A DNA stretch of 64,000 nt, taken from NCBI RefSeq assembly GCF_000422485.1, contig NZ_KE383853.1, positions 55,154 through 119,153 on the forward strand, read 5' to 3'. The notes under the pieces were generated by a model, which was not told the DNA's origin, did no database searches, and worked only from the letters and a program-made list of their open reading frames with translations. The translations under genes were made by a program, and so were the position numbers. This document shows positions 16,520 through 25,926 of this stretch, piece by piece; position 1 is the first letter of the stretch, and each line of letters opens with the position of its first letter. The DNA comes from Paenibacillus pasadenensis DSM 19293 (GTDB lineage Bacteria > Bacillota > Bacilli > Paenibacillales > Paenibacillaceae).

Positions 16520-19500
16520 CTACTTGGAGCCGGCTTGGTCAATCAAGCCGGCGGCGATGAGCAGCCGCTGCACGAGCGCAGCCGTCTCGGCGCGGGTGAT
16601 CGGCCGCTTCGGCTCCAGCCCCTTGCCCGAGCCTTGGACCAGTCCATGGCGCAAAGCGGCCGCGAACGCATCCTGCGCCCATAGGCTGACCTGGCCGCCA
16701 TCCCGGTGCGCAGCCAGGGAATCGGCGCCTGCACCGCTGGCGTCCATGCCTGCGATCGCCATCGCTCGGGCCAGCATCGTCAGAGCCTCCTCGCGGGTCA
16801 CGCTGCGGCTCGGGTTGAACGAGCCGTGCCCGTCGCCCTGGACGAGGCCGTACGCCTGCGCCGCCGCGATCGAGCCCGCATGCCAGACCGCTGCGTCGAC
16901 ATCGGCGAACGGCGAAGCGGCGGAGCTCGGAGCGAGGCCAAGCGCACGCACGAGGATCGAGGCGATCTCGGCGCGGGTGACGGCCGCATCCGGACGGTAA
17001 TGCTCGGCGTCAACGCCGCTGACGACCATCCGCGAGGCCAGGTCGTTCACGGCCGGCTCCGCCCAATGCCCTGCGACATCGGCGAAGGCGGCGGGATGGT
17101 AGACGAGCGCGTAGGCGCTGTTCGTCAAGCTGTTGACAATCGCGTATTGCGCCCCGTCCCGCATCTCGATGAAGGTCGGCACATGCCGGACCGTACCGTC
17201 CTTGCCGATGACGACAGCGGTCGTGATCTTGGCCGGATCCGCGCCTTGCGGCAGCGGCAGCTCGCGCTTCACATAAGAGCTGAAGCGGTCGATCGCGACG
17301 CTTTTGCCGTCAAAGGCAGCCGCCGCCTCGAACGTCACCGGCGCCGCGGCGACGTGGAAGCCTTGACGAAGGCCGGCTTGCCGCGCCAGCTCGGCTGTCG
17401 CCGCATCGCTTTGGACGACGTCGATCCGCAGCAGGATCTCCGACAGGCGGTCCGCAGCGCCAAGCCGCGCCGCCAGGCTCGCGATGTCGATCTGTCCCGC
17501 CGGCAGCGCGTAGGTGCCGCTCGGCGCCTGCACCTGCAGCTGCGCCTTGCGGGCGGCCATCGCCTGGACGACATCGCCGGTCAGGCGGACGGATACGCCG
17601 TCGACCGGCTCGTTCGCGGCGGGGATCGCCATTACGGCCCCGTCAGCCGCAGCCGCCAGCTGCTCCAGCAGCTGCGCGCGGTTGACGGACGCGACGAGAA
17701 TCGTCTGGCCGTTCGTCTGCTCCGTCGCCGCCTGCACGAGCTGCCCCTTCGGCTGGCCGTTCACCGTCATGCTCAGGCCGGGAGAGGCCGTCGGCGTCGC
17801 TGTCGGTGTCGGCGTCGCTGTCGGTGTCGGCGTCGGCGTTTCGACCGGAGTCGGGGTCGGAGTCGATGATTCCACCGGCGTTGGCGTCGGCGTCGGCTCC
17901 TCCGTCGGCTGTTCCGGCTGCGGCGTTTCCGTTGCTTGCGCTCTCTGCACGCTCACCGTATAGATGAGCATGCTGCCGTCCTGCGCGCTCACCCGGATCT
18001 CGATGACGTTGTCGCCTGCCGCCAGAGGCAGCGCGGGCGAGGCTCCCCCTCCGCTCAAGGCATGAGGTCCGCCCGTCAGCTTGCCCGTTCCATCATACAC
18101 GCTGACGGCTACGGTGCCGTACACCGCATCCGCCACGCTCGGCGTGACCGTCAAGCTGGAGATCTCGCTGGCCACGCTGGCCGAGTACCGGGTCGTGCCG
18201 CTCGAGAAGGCCGGGCTCAAGTCTCCTGCCGACAGCGACAGGCTTTGCAGATCGGCATTGCTCGACTTCGGCGTCTCGATGACATACGAGAACGTCACGA
18301 CGTCGCTGTCGAGCAGATTCGGCCCTGCCGCGAACGCCTTCACCGTCACGGTCTCGCCGGGAGCGCCGCTGACGGCGACTGCCGTGCCGGCGGCGCTGGC
18401 CGTCGTCGGCTCCGTGCCGTCGGTCGTATAGTAGATGGACGCGCCCGGCGTCGTCGTCGAAAGAGCGATGCCGCTGCCGTCCGCCACGACGGAGCCGCTG
18501 GCCGGATCGGCTGTCGGCGCGGCCGCCTTCCGGCTCACCGTGACGTTGATCGTGCGGGCAGCCGAGCCTCCCGCTCCGTCGCTGACCGTGACCGTGAACG
18601 GGTCCGTGCCGAAATAGCCTGCAGCCGGCTCGTATTCGATCGCATCGGCCGGCGTCAGCCCGGAGCCTCCGCTGGCAGCGACGCCTTGGCCGAGGCTGAC
18701 GGCTCCATGAGTCGGCGCTGTCGTCAGCGTCCAGCTCAGCGTCTGCCCGCTGTCGCTGTCCGTGACCTTCAGCAAGGATCTGACATCCGTCGGCGAAGAG
18801 TCCTGCGCGACCGCAAGCGCCGTCTGGCTGCCCTCGAATACCGGAACGGTGTTCTGGCCGAGCGTCTTCACGAACTGCCCCTGCGCGTCGAACATCAGGA
18901 TCGACCTATGGTTGTCGCTGACATAGATGGTGCCGTTTCGGTCTGTCGCCACATGGTAAGGGGAGGTCAGACTCGGGGCTGTCAACGTCATGTGATAACT
19001 GCCGTCGCTGTTATACACCTGCACCCGCTTGTTGCCGCCGTCGGCGATATAAAGGCGATCGTCGCGGTCGACATGCGCGCCCCAAGGCTGATTGAAATGC
19101 ATGTTGTCCGTGCCCGGTTTGTCCTTCTCACCGATCGTCTTCTGATACGTGTACTTGTCCTGACTTTTATTGTATGTGTATACCACTATCGTGTTTCTCA
19201 ATACTTGGGAGATGTATAACGTTCCCTTGGAATCCGCCGCGATTCCTAGCGGCCTGTAGTCTACATCGGGATAGCCGAAGAGCTGCTTATAGCCGCTTCC
19301 GTCCGTATTAAAGCGGTAGATCATGTTGTTGTGGTCCGTCACGAAGACATGTCCTAGGCCGTCCAGCGCGACAGACTCCGACACTGCGCTGGCTGGAAGA
19401 GCAAGGCTGCGGAGATAGCTTCCTTGGCTGCTGTACACCTGGATGCGCTTGTTGGAAGTATCCGTTACATAGATTTCTCCCGTCGCAGCATCGACTGCTA

Positions 19501-19759
19501 CCGTCGTCGGCGTATCCAGATGGGCGTTGTCCGCCCCTCTGATCCCCGTTTCGCCCAGCGTCATCGACAAGCTCTCGTTTTCGTTGAAGACCTGAATTCG
19601 ATGATTGCCTATATCCGCGACATAGATGCGTCCGCTGCTGTCCGTCGCGATGCCGCGAGGACTTTTCAGGTCCCAGCCCGTGCGGACGGCACCGAATGCC
19701 GTCGGCACGGCGGTGAAGAGCATCGCGATGACGAGGAGAAGCGATCCCCATTTTTTCAT
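16520..19759 (-). CDS. Large NHL-repeat, SLH-domain cell-surface protein
   Basis: A 1079-residue exported protein. After a signal peptide (MKKWGSLLLVIAMLFTAVP) come NHL-type beta-propeller repeats (about residues 30-320; repeated patterns such as GIATDSSGRIYVADIGNHR and VAVDAATGEIYVTDTSNKR), a cadherin-like or VCBS-type module (about 325-415), a chitobiase-like Fn3-associated module with SIYYTTDGTEPTT (about 420-500), a cadherin-like beta sandwich (NADLQSLSLSAGDLSPAFS, about 505-600), a Pro-Thr linker (PTPTP repeats, about 610-665), an unassigned domain, and three SLH modules at the end (AFADVAGHWAEPAVNDL onward) that bind cell-wall polymers. The ATG at 19759 is chosen because AAGGTGG lies eight bases upstream; the GTG at 19771 lies inside that site. 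It probably binds carbohydrate or another ligand at the surface. The two-component genes upstream may regulate it. Confidence 0.9.
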   Translation of the reverse strand: MKKWGSLLLVIAMLFTAVPTAFGAVRTGWDLKSPRGIATDSSGRIYVADIGNHRIQVFNENESLSMTLGETGIRGADNAHLDTPTTVAVDAATGEIYVTDTSNKRIQVYSSQGSYLRSLALPASAVSESVALDGLGHVFVTDHNNMIYRFNTDGSGYKQLFGYPDVDYRPLGIAADSKGTLYISQVLRNTIVVYTYNKSQDKYTYQKTIGEKDKPGTDNMHFNQPWGAHVDRDDRLYIADGGNKRVQVYNSDGSYHMTLTAPSLTSPYHVATDRNGTIYVSDNHRSILMFDAQGQFVKTLGQNTVPVFEGSQTALAVAQDSSPTDVRSLLKVTDSDSGQTLSWTLTTAPTHGAVSLGQGVAASGGSGLTPADAIEYEPAAGYFGTDPFTVTVSDGAGGSAARTINVTVSRKAAAPTADPASGSVVADGSGIALSTTTPGASIYYTTDGTEPTTASAAGTAVAVSGAPGETVTVKAFAAGPNLLDSDVVTFSYVIETPKSSNADLQSLSLSAGDLSPAFSSGTTRYSASVASEISSLTVTPSVADAVYGTVAVSVYDGTGKLTGGPHALSGGGASPALPLAAGDNVIEIRVSAQDGSMLIYTVSVQRAQATETPQPEQPTEEPTPTPTPVESSTPTPTPVETPTPTPTATPTPTATPTASPGLSMTVNGQPKGQLVQAATEQTNGQTILVASVNRAQLLEQLAAAADGAVMAIPAANEPVDGVSVRLTGDVVQAMAARKAQLQVQAPSGTYALPAGQIDIASLAARLGAADRLSEILLRIDVVQSDAATAELARQAGLRQGFHVAAAPVTFEAAAAFDGKSVAIDRFSSYVKRELPLPQGADPAKITTAVVIGKDGTVRHVPTFIEMRDGAQYAIVNSLTNSAYALVYHPAAFADVAGHWAEPAVNDLASRMVVSGVDAEHYRPDAAVTRAEIASILVRALGLAPSSAASPFADVDAAVWHAGSIAAAQAYGLVQGDGHGSFNPSRSVTREEALTMLARAMAIAGMDASGAGADSLAAHRDGGQVSLWAQDAFAAALRHGLVQGSGKGLEPKRPITRAETAALVQRLLIAAGLIDQAGSK

Positions 19760-19858
19760 TCGTATTCCCACCTTGTCCTTGAGTGATTGCGTTCCGCCTC
19801 GTCCAGTGTAGCAGGGCGATTCTCAACACTTTCACAACAATCTCGCCAAAAAACGACA

Positions 19859-19893
19859 AAAACGGCTGTCGAATGATGCTTCGACAGCCGTTT
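19859..19893 (-). terminator. Terminator after the response regulator
   Basis: Perfect stem AAACGGCTGTCGA with its complement and an 8-base loop. On the minus strand it is followed by TTTTTGTCGTTTTTT. Confidence 0.85.
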
Positions 19894-19933
19894 CCTGCTG
19901 CAGCCGGCCTTTGCTCGTCCCGGCCGGCCAGCC

Positions 19934-21043
19934 TTACTCCCGTCCCATCCGTTCCTTGAGCGCCAGCGCCTGGCGCGCGCCGCTCCAATGTCCCATCTGC
20001 TCCTGCGACTCGGCCAGCAGGTCGTAATACGGGCCATGCTCCGGCTCCAGCTCGATCAGCTTGCCGAGCAGCGCCAGCCGCTGCGCGGAGCCGGCTTGGA
20101 CCAGGCCGGCTCTCAGCGCCGCCGTGAACGAGGAGCGCAGCTCGATCCGGTACGCGTCCGCCCACGGGTAATGCTCCGTCTCCAGGTAGTCGCCCCGGTA
20201 GAGCCCCGCCGCGTCCTGTCCGGCCTCCCCTTCCAAGCCGGTCTTCGACCGCTCCAGCAGCTCCTCCAGATCGCTGCGGATGCCGCCCGCGTCCAGCCAA
20301 TACCGCTCGTCTCCATAATGGACGATCTCCCCGCAGCCCTCCGCCTTCAGCAGGCTCCGCAAATAATAGAGCGACGTATGCAGCAGCTTCTGCGCCCGCT
20401 CCGCGGAATCGTCCGGCCACAGATGCTCCAGGATGGCATATTTGTAGACCGGTCGGCCGCGATGATGCCAGAGGTAGGCGAACAGCTCCTTGGTCTTGCG
20501 GGTGCGCCAGGTGAGCAGGCGGCCGCCTCCGCCGTACAGCTCCATGCTGCCCAGCACCTTCAGCGACAGCGTCGGCGAATCCGGCGGCGGGACGAGGTCG
20601 AGCGGACTGGCTTGCCCGGTCCCGGTCCTCCCTGTCGTCGCGCCGCTCGGCTCCTGACCGGCGCCGCTGCGATCGCGCAGCCGGTCCCGCAGGCTCTCGT
20701 AGCGCGACAGCGCCTGAAGCAGCTTGTCTTTGGCGACGGGCTTGAGCAGATAGCCGATCGCCTCCGTGCCGAACGCATCCACCGCATAATGGTGGTAGGC
20801 CGTCACATAGATCACCTCGGCGTCCGGGCAGACGGCGCGCAGCGCCGCGGCGGCTTCAAGCCCGTTCATGCCGGGCATCTCGATATCCAGGAAGAGAAGC
20901 TCGGGCTGCAGCGCGCCGCACTGCGAGATCGCGTCCGCCACGCGCTGGAACTTGCCGACGACATCCACTCCGCCCGCCTCGTTCAGCTTGATTTCCAGGA
21001 CATCGAGCGCTATTTCTTCATCGTCGATCAAAATCGCCCTCAT
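19934..21043 (-). CDS. Response regulator with winged-helix and BTAD domains (SARP-like)
   Basis: A 369-residue transcription factor. Residues 1-120 form a receiver: acidic pocket IDDEE, phosphoacceptor Asp in LLFLDIEMPG (about residue 54), switch Thr in VIYVTAYHHY and Lys in YLLKPVAKD. A linker (about 125-155) leads to a winged-helix DNA-binding domain starting LSLKVLGSMELYGGGGRLLTWR (split here as LSLKVLGSMELYGG then GGRLLTWR) and a bacterial transcriptional activation domain (RGDYLETEHYPWADAYRIEL). It overlaps the kinase gene upstream by four bases, so the two are coupled and should form one signalling pair. Its targets are not visible; the SLH protein downstream after a terminator is the nearest candidate. 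Confidence 0.9.
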   Translation of the reverse strand: MRAILIDDEEIALDVLEIKLNEAGGVDVVGKFQRVADAISQCGALQPELLFLDIEMPGMNGLEAAAALRAVCPDAEVIYVTAYHHYAVDAFGTEAIGYLLKPVAKDKLLQALSRYESLRDRLRDRSGAGQEPSGATTGRTGTGQASPLDLVPPPDSPTLSLKVLGSMELYGGGGRLLTWRTRKTKELFAYLWHHRGRPVYKYAILEHLWPDDSAERAQKLLHTSLYYLRSLLKAEGCGEIVHYGDERYWLDAGGIRSDLEELLERSKTGLEGEAGQDAAGLYRGDYLETEHYPWADAYRIELRSSFTAALRAGLVQAGSAQRLALLGKLIELEPEHGPYYDLLAESQEQMGHWSGARQALALKERMGRE

Positions 21044-24000
21044 GCGCGCTCCTCCTTCGTCACGATCATCGTCATTCGAGTCCCCGCCCCCGGGCGGCTG
21101 GCGATGTCCAGCTTGCGCCCATACCTCATCTGCAGCCGGCGGTTGACATTGCCGATGCCGATGCCGCCGGCCTGCCCGGCCTCCAGCCTGGCCAGCATCG
21201 CCTCGTCCATGCCGACTCCGTCATCCTCGACCCGGATCTCGACCCCAACCGGGATGCTGCGGATCGAGACCGTCACCGTGCCGCCCTCGGGCTTGGGCCC
21301 GATGCCGTGGCGGACGGCATTCTCCACGATCGGCTGCAAGGTCAGCGGCGGCAGGAGCGCGCGCGCTCCTTCGTCGACGACGCATTCCACCTGCAGCCGC
21401 GGGCCGAAGCGCAGCTGCTCGATCGCCAGATAAGCCCGCGCCAGCTCCAGCTCCCGCTCCAGCGGGACCGCTTCGGCCAGGACAAACGTAAACTTGGCGC
21501 GCAAATAGGTCGTCAGATGCTCGATCGTCTCGCGCAGCTTGTCCACGTCCTTGTAGCTCAGCCCGATCAGGGCATTCAACGTGTTGTACAGGAAATGAGG
21601 GGTGATCTGGGCCTGCAGGAAGTCCATCTCCCGGCGCACCGCCTGCTCCGAGGAGCTTTTCATCGCCAGCAGCGACTGGACGCGGGCCTTCAGCTCCGCC
21701 AGCTCGAACGGCTTGTGCAGAATGTCGTTGGCGCCGGCGGCAAAGGCGGCCACAATGTCTGCGGTCTGGCCGGACGCGGTGAGCATGAGCACAGGAAGCT
21801 CGGACAGCCCGTGCAGCGACCGGATCTCCCGGCAGACGTCCAGTCCGGACACGCCGGGCATCATCAGGTCGAGCAGCACGAGATCCGGCTGCCGGCGCCG
21901 CAGCGCCTCAAGCGCTTCCGCTCCGCTGCTGACCGCCGTGAAGCGATGTCCGAGCGAGGCGACCGCGTCCAGCGCCACTTTCAGATTGGACGGCTCGTCG
22001 TCGACGATCAGAATGTGCAGGGCTGCTGTGGAGCCGCCGCCCTCGCCCAAGCGCATCGGATGCAGCGCCGAAGCGCCGTGCCGCGCTTCGCTCCCTTCCG
22101 CCCGCATAGCGGAGGAGGGCGCTGCGGCAGCCGCGGCGGGCCGCTCCCCGGCATCGGCCACCGGCAGCGTGAACGTGAACCTGGATCCTCGTCCGACCTC
22201 GGACTCCAGCGACATGGCGCCGCCCTGCAGCTCCACCAGCTGCCGGGCGATGCTCAACCCCAGTCCGATGCCCTCGCGCGAGCCCGCCCCCGATTCGCGG
22301 CCATGGACGAACGGCTGGAACAGCTCCTCCCGCAGCTCCGGGGGAATTCCACGGCCCGTGTCGCTGACCGTCACCGCCAGCATGTCTCCCTGCCGTGCGG
22401 CCGAGAGCGACACCGTGCCGCGCTCCGTGTATTTCAGCCCGTTTTCGAGCAGATTGTGCAAAATCTGGCGCAGCCGATTCTCGTCCGCCAGGACGAGAGG
22501 CAGCTCCGCCGGCAGCTCGTTGCGCAGCCGAATGCCCGGATTGACCGATGCGATCGCCAGCGTCTCCCAGACGAATTCGGCGGAGACGCGCATGTCGACC
22601 GGCCTCAGCTGCACCCGCAGCTCCCCATAGCGGATCCGATTCAGATCGAGGATGTCGCCCACCAGGCCGGCGAGCCGCCTCCCGAGCCGATTCAGCAGCA
22701 GGATGTTGTCGCGATGCTCCGCTTGGAGCGGAGTCTCGGCCTGGTCCAGCAGCGACTGGGACAGGTTCACGATGCCGTGCAGAGGCGTCCTCAGCTCATG
22801 CGACGTCTTGGCGAGGAACTCATCCTTTTGCCGATCCTGGATCAGCAGCCTCCGAGAGAGCCGCTCGCTCTGCACAAAGGCGGAGCGCAGCCGGTCCGAC
22901 ATTAGGAACGATTGGGACAGCACGACGAGCAGCAGCGTGACGACCATGTAGTAGGGACTGTCCAGCGCCAGCTGATAGCGCGTCTGCGCGAACACCCAGC
23001 TGATGATGAGGAAAAAGGTCCCGAGCAGGATGGAATAGACCCTTGCGCCGAGATGGCGCTTGCGAAAGATCGACGTGAAGATGAAGACGAACGAGAGCGT
23101 CTGCATGAGGATGCCGGGCCACAGGAGCGGAACGAGCCCCTCGTTGGGAATGAAGATGAGCACGGCCAGAAAGCCGTAGCTCGCTCCCAGGAACGCCTTG
23201 AGCCCCCTGCCGGGCTTGTCGTCCAAATACAGCCGGACGTAATGGATGAAGAACAGGATCGACAGCGACGGCACGATGAAGAGCAGCTTCTGCAGCGCCG
23301 GGAACGAGATCGACGGAAGCAGCGACGCGAGCACGATCTCGTTGTCGATGCTGAAGAACAGGCCGAGCGAGAGGCAGAACAGGCTGAAGTAGAGCAGGTA
23401 AGGCTCGCGCCTCCATTGCCTGAACATGCCGGCGAAATAAAGGCCGAAGACGAGCAGGGCCGTGACGAGGATCATGTCGCCCATGCGCGAGACGTCTCGC
23501 CTGGCCGCCACCTCCTCCGCCAGCCCGAACTCCGGCGGCTGCACGAGTCCGCCCGGCAAATACCGGTAGCTGGCCACCTGGATGACGATGTCGATCGTGC
23601 GGCTCTCCGCCTTGACCGTCCCCAGGACGGGCAGATTGCTCGGCACGAAGCGGCTCGGGTCCGCAGCGGGCGTTCCGCTGCCTCCAAGCTCGTCCCCCGC
23701 CGCGTAAATGCGGCTGGACAGGCGGATCTTTTTTGCTCTCACGCTGTAATATCCCGGCTCGCTCACCTCGATTCGGAGCCGGTACGTTCCCGCGCCGAAG
23801 CCGTCCGCCGAGTTCCAGTTGCCGGGCACGTTCAGCAGGCTTCGTCCGCTTTCCAGCTCCTTTTCGCTCTGGGCGAAATCGGCCGGCGTTAGAAGCCTGT
23901 CTTCATAAAATTCCCATTCTCCCTGCAGCGGGATGACGCCTTGCTTCGTAAAATCCCAATCGCGGGCGTCGAGGACGCCCGCTCGCGCTTGCGGGTAGTT

Positions 24001-24093
24001 TTCGACGGGATGGAGCCAGTAGTAGACGACGATGGAAGCGGCGGCCGCGAAAATCAGGACCAAGCCGACGAGCAGGAGCAGTTGGTTCTTCAT
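21040..24093 (-). CDS. Hybrid sensor histidine kinase with two kinase cores
   Basis: A 1017-residue membrane kinase. One membrane segment (residues 5-27) precedes an extracellular jelly-roll-like domain (QGEWEFYEDRLLTPADF, VPGNWNSADGFGAGTYRLRI), then seven membrane segments (about 215-405; 7TMR-DISM type). A HisKA domain follows with SHELRTPLHG, a HATPase domain with DTGRGIPPELREELF and GIGLGLSIARQLVE, a receiver with VLLDLMMPGVSG, and finally a second, LytS-type kinase with QITPHFLYNTLNALIG and a HATPase with VEDDGVGMDE. Having both a classical and a LytS-type core is unusual. The start has AGGAAGGAA. It is followed by, and overlaps, a SARP-like regulator. The extracellular fold suggests sensing of a carbohydrate. 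Confidence 0.9.
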   Translation of the reverse strand: MKNQLLLLVGLVLIFAAAASIVVYYWLHPVENYPQARAGVLDARDWDFTKQGVIPLQGEWEFYEDRLLTPADFAQSEKELESGRSLLNVPGNWNSADGFGAGTYRLRIEVSEPGYYSVRAKKIRLSSRIYAAGDELGGSGTPAADPSRFVPSNLPVLGTVKAESRTIDIVIQVASYRYLPGGLVQPPEFGLAEEVAARRDVSRMGDMILVTALLVFGLYFAGMFRQWRREPYLLYFSLFCLSLGLFFSIDNEIVLASLLPSISFPALQKLLFIVPSLSILFFIHYVRLYLDDKPGRGLKAFLGASYGFLAVLIFIPNEGLVPLLWPGILMQTLSFVFIFTSIFRKRHLGARVYSILLGTFFLIISWVFAQTRYQLALDSPYYMVVTLLLVVLSQSFLMSDRLRSAFVQSERLSRRLLIQDRQKDEFLAKTSHELRTPLHGIVNLSQSLLDQAETPLQAEHRDNILLLNRLGRRLAGLVGDILDLNRIRYGELRVQLRPVDMRVSAEFVWETLAIASVNPGIRLRNELPAELPLVLADENRLRQILHNLLENGLKYTERGTVSLSAARQGDMLAVTVSDTGRGIPPELREELFQPFVHGRESGAGSREGIGLGLSIARQLVELQGGAMSLESEVGRGSRFTFTLPVADAGERPAAAAAAPSSAMRAEGSEARHGASALHPMRLGEGGGSTAALHILIVDDEPSNLKVALDAVASLGHRFTAVSSGAEALEALRRRQPDLVLLDLMMPGVSGLDVCREIRSLHGLSELPVLMLTASGQTADIVAAFAAGANDILHKPFELAELKARVQSLLAMKSSSEQAVRREMDFLQAQITPHFLYNTLNALIGLSYKDVDKLRETIEHLTTYLRAKFTFVLAEAVPLERELELARAYLAIEQLRFGPRLQVECVVDEGARALLPPLTLQPIVENAVRHGIGPKPEGGTVTVSIRSIPVGVEIRVEDDGVGMDEAMLARLEAGQAGGIGIGNVNRRLQMRYGRKLDIASRPGAGTRMTMIVTKEERA

Positions 24094-24189
24094 GTCGATT
24101 CCTTCCTGATGGCTGATCGGACGGCGTGAATCGTTCCCTCACGAGGAGGATAGCCGCTAGTTCATTATCGGAATACACGATGGAAATGC

Positions 24190-24235
24190 TGAACAGCCCG
24201 GCTCCGGCGGATGCCGGAAGCGGGCTGGTGCTGTT
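24190..24235 (-). terminator. Possible weak terminator after the VWA gene
   Basis: Stem CAGCCCG and CGGGCTG with a GC-rich inner hairpin (GCTCCGG and CCGGAAG). The T run is poor, so it may be only a pause site. Confidence 0.4.
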
Positions 24236-24269
24236 GCGGGAAGGGAGGATCGGGCGGATGCAGGCGGGC

Positions 24270-25787
24270 TCAGCCCTCCGCGTGCCGGCTGATCAGATCG
24301 ACGAGCAGATCGTTCAGCGGCATGATCTGCGGCTCGACGCCCTCCGGCTGCTTATGGCCGTTGCCGATGCCGCTGTCGTCGGTCAGGAACACGTAGCTGC
24401 CGCCGGTCGAGACGGCGAGCGTGCGCAGAAGCAGCTCCGTCTCCAGGTCGGTGCCGCTCGCGGCGACCGGCACGATGCGGATGCCCTGCTTCGCCGCTTC
24501 GGCGGCCGCATGCTGGATGCTTTCGCGCTCCCGAAGTCCTTGGTGGGGCGGAGCGTCGAGCACGAGCAGCATCAGCCTCGCCCTCGCGCTGCGGCTCCAA
24601 TCATGCTCCAGCACGGCATCGGTCAGCGCCTCGGCGACCGCCTCCGGGTAGTCCTGTCCGCCGTCGGCCTCCTGCCGGGCGATATGCGCCTGCGCCTTGA
24701 CGGCGTCCTCGAGGAACGGGAACGACCGCACGACATACTCGTCGTTGTGGTCGCGGTAGAAGTTCGGGCTGATCCGGACGGTCAGGTTCTGCCCGATGTT
24801 TTTCTTGACGCGGGAGACGACGTTCGTCAGCTCGGTCGATAGATAGCTCAGCTCGTCGGCCATCGACCCGGTCGTATCGATCATGAGCAGCAGGTCGAGC
24901 ACGGCGTCCGGCTGCGCCGCTTCCCGGTCGGTCTCAAGCTTCATGACCCGCCCCGCCCAATCCTTCGCTTCCGCTTCTCGTACGAGAAGTCCGTTCCCCC
25001 CGTCGATTTGGACCGAGCAGTCCTGAGGCGCGGCGGCCTGATCTTTTGAGCCTCCCTGCTGCTCGCTCGAAGCAGCCGGCTCGTTTTGCAGCTCCACGTC
25101 CTGCCGGCTTCGCGACTCGAGCAGTCCCGCGAACAGCGTCGCCTGTCCCTTGCCGTCGGTGCGAGCCGTCCATTCCCGCTTGCCGCCGCATTGCAGGATG
25201 ACCTCGACGTCCCGTGCCGGCTTGCCTTTGGCCGTCGCCTGCACCGTCAGGCGGCGATAGGGGGCGAAGCCCCAGGCAGCCGGATAAGGACTGTCCTGAA
25301 TCAGCTCCGTCCAGCGGCTCCACGCGCCGAGATCGTCCCATTCTCCTGCCGTCAGCATGCCGGCTTGCGGTTCGGGCATTTGCCGCGGCTCTGCCTTTGG
25401 AGGCATGGCGTCCGAATGCTGGAGCTCAGCGCTTTCTGCGGCGGATGCTGCGGCGGATGCGTCAGCCGCAGAGGGCTCCTCGCTCCCTTGCGCCGCGGCA
25501 GCGCCGGACGAAGCCTCTTCCGCCGCGCTCTTCTGCGGCGCGCCGGCGACGGACTCCCGGCTGGCCGCGTCTACGGCGGCGGCTCCGCCTGCAGAAGCTT
25601 CCCCGCTCCCCGGGACCGCCCCTTCATCCGCCGCGCCGCAGCCGGTCAGCAGCGCCGCGATCAGCAGGCTGGCCGTGGCCAGCTTCAGCCGCGGACCGAT
25701 CTTGGTCCATCGGAGTCCTCGGCCGCTCTCTGGCGCAGGCTGCCGGTTCGTTTCCGTGCCCGACGGCTCGTCGTTTCTCTTTTTCAT
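24270..25787 (-). CDS. VWA-domain lipoprotein
   Basis: A 505-residue exported lipoprotein. The N-terminus is basic (MKKRNDEPSG), then after a hydrophobic stretch comes the lipobox LLIAALLTGCGAAD, so the cysteine near residue 51 should be lipidated. The next 100 residues are a low-complexity Ala, Glu and Ser linker. Residues about 150-300 form an unassigned module. The C-terminal von Willebrand A domain carries the metal-ion site DTTGSM together with downstream Asp residues (VLDAPPHQG), which binds ligands through a divalent ion. Start: ATG at 25787 follows GGGGGCGATGAGC; ATG at 25793 is too close. Upstream and divergent is the small gene at 25927. Such proteins often scaffold surface interactions; the partner is unknown. 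Confidence 0.85.
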   Translation of the reverse strand: MKKRNDEPSGTETNRQPAPESGRGLRWTKIGPRLKLATASLLIAALLTGCGAADEGAVPGSGEASAGGAAAVDAASRESVAGAPQKSAAEEASSGAAAAQGSEEPSAADASAAASAAESAELQHSDAMPPKAEPRQMPEPQAGMLTAGEWDDLGAWSRWTELIQDSPYPAAWGFAPYRRLTVQATAKGKPARDVEVILQCGGKREWTARTDGKGQATLFAGLLESRSRQDVELQNEPAASSEQQGGSKDQAAAPQDCSVQIDGGNGLLVREAEAKDWAGRVMKLETDREAAQPDAVLDLLLMIDTTGSMADELSYLSTELTNVVSRVKKNIGQNLTVRISPNFYRDHNDEYVVRSFPFLEDAVKAQAHIARQEADGGQDYPEAVAEALTDAVLEHDWSRSARARLMLLVLDAPPHQGLRERESIQHAAAEAAKQGIRIVPVAASGTDLETELLLRTLAVSTGGSYVFLTDDSGIGNGHKQPEGVEPQIMPLNDLLVDLISRHAEG

Positions 25788-25871
25788 GCTCATCGCCCCC
25801 GGTTGCTTTCCTGTGGGATCAAGACCCAATTCTGGATCTTGCTGTGATGGACGGACGCCCGCTCCGAAAGG

Positions 25872-25900
25872 TTGCATCGCGGCAGTGCCGCAGGTACAAT
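25872..25900 (+). promoter_or_regulatory. Sigma-A promoter for the 100-aa protein, with a palindrome in the spacer
   Basis: TTGCAT, a 17-base spacer and TACAAT. The spacer contains the palindrome GCGGCAGTGCCGC (25879-25891), a possible operator. Confidence 0.7.
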
Positions 25901-25926
25901 CAGGAGCAGACGGGAGAGAAATCGAC

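Noticed and set aside
24094-24269. A promoter with -10 box GATAAT for the dual-core kinase
   Set aside because: The -10 is fair but no acceptable -35 box lies 16-18 bases upstream.
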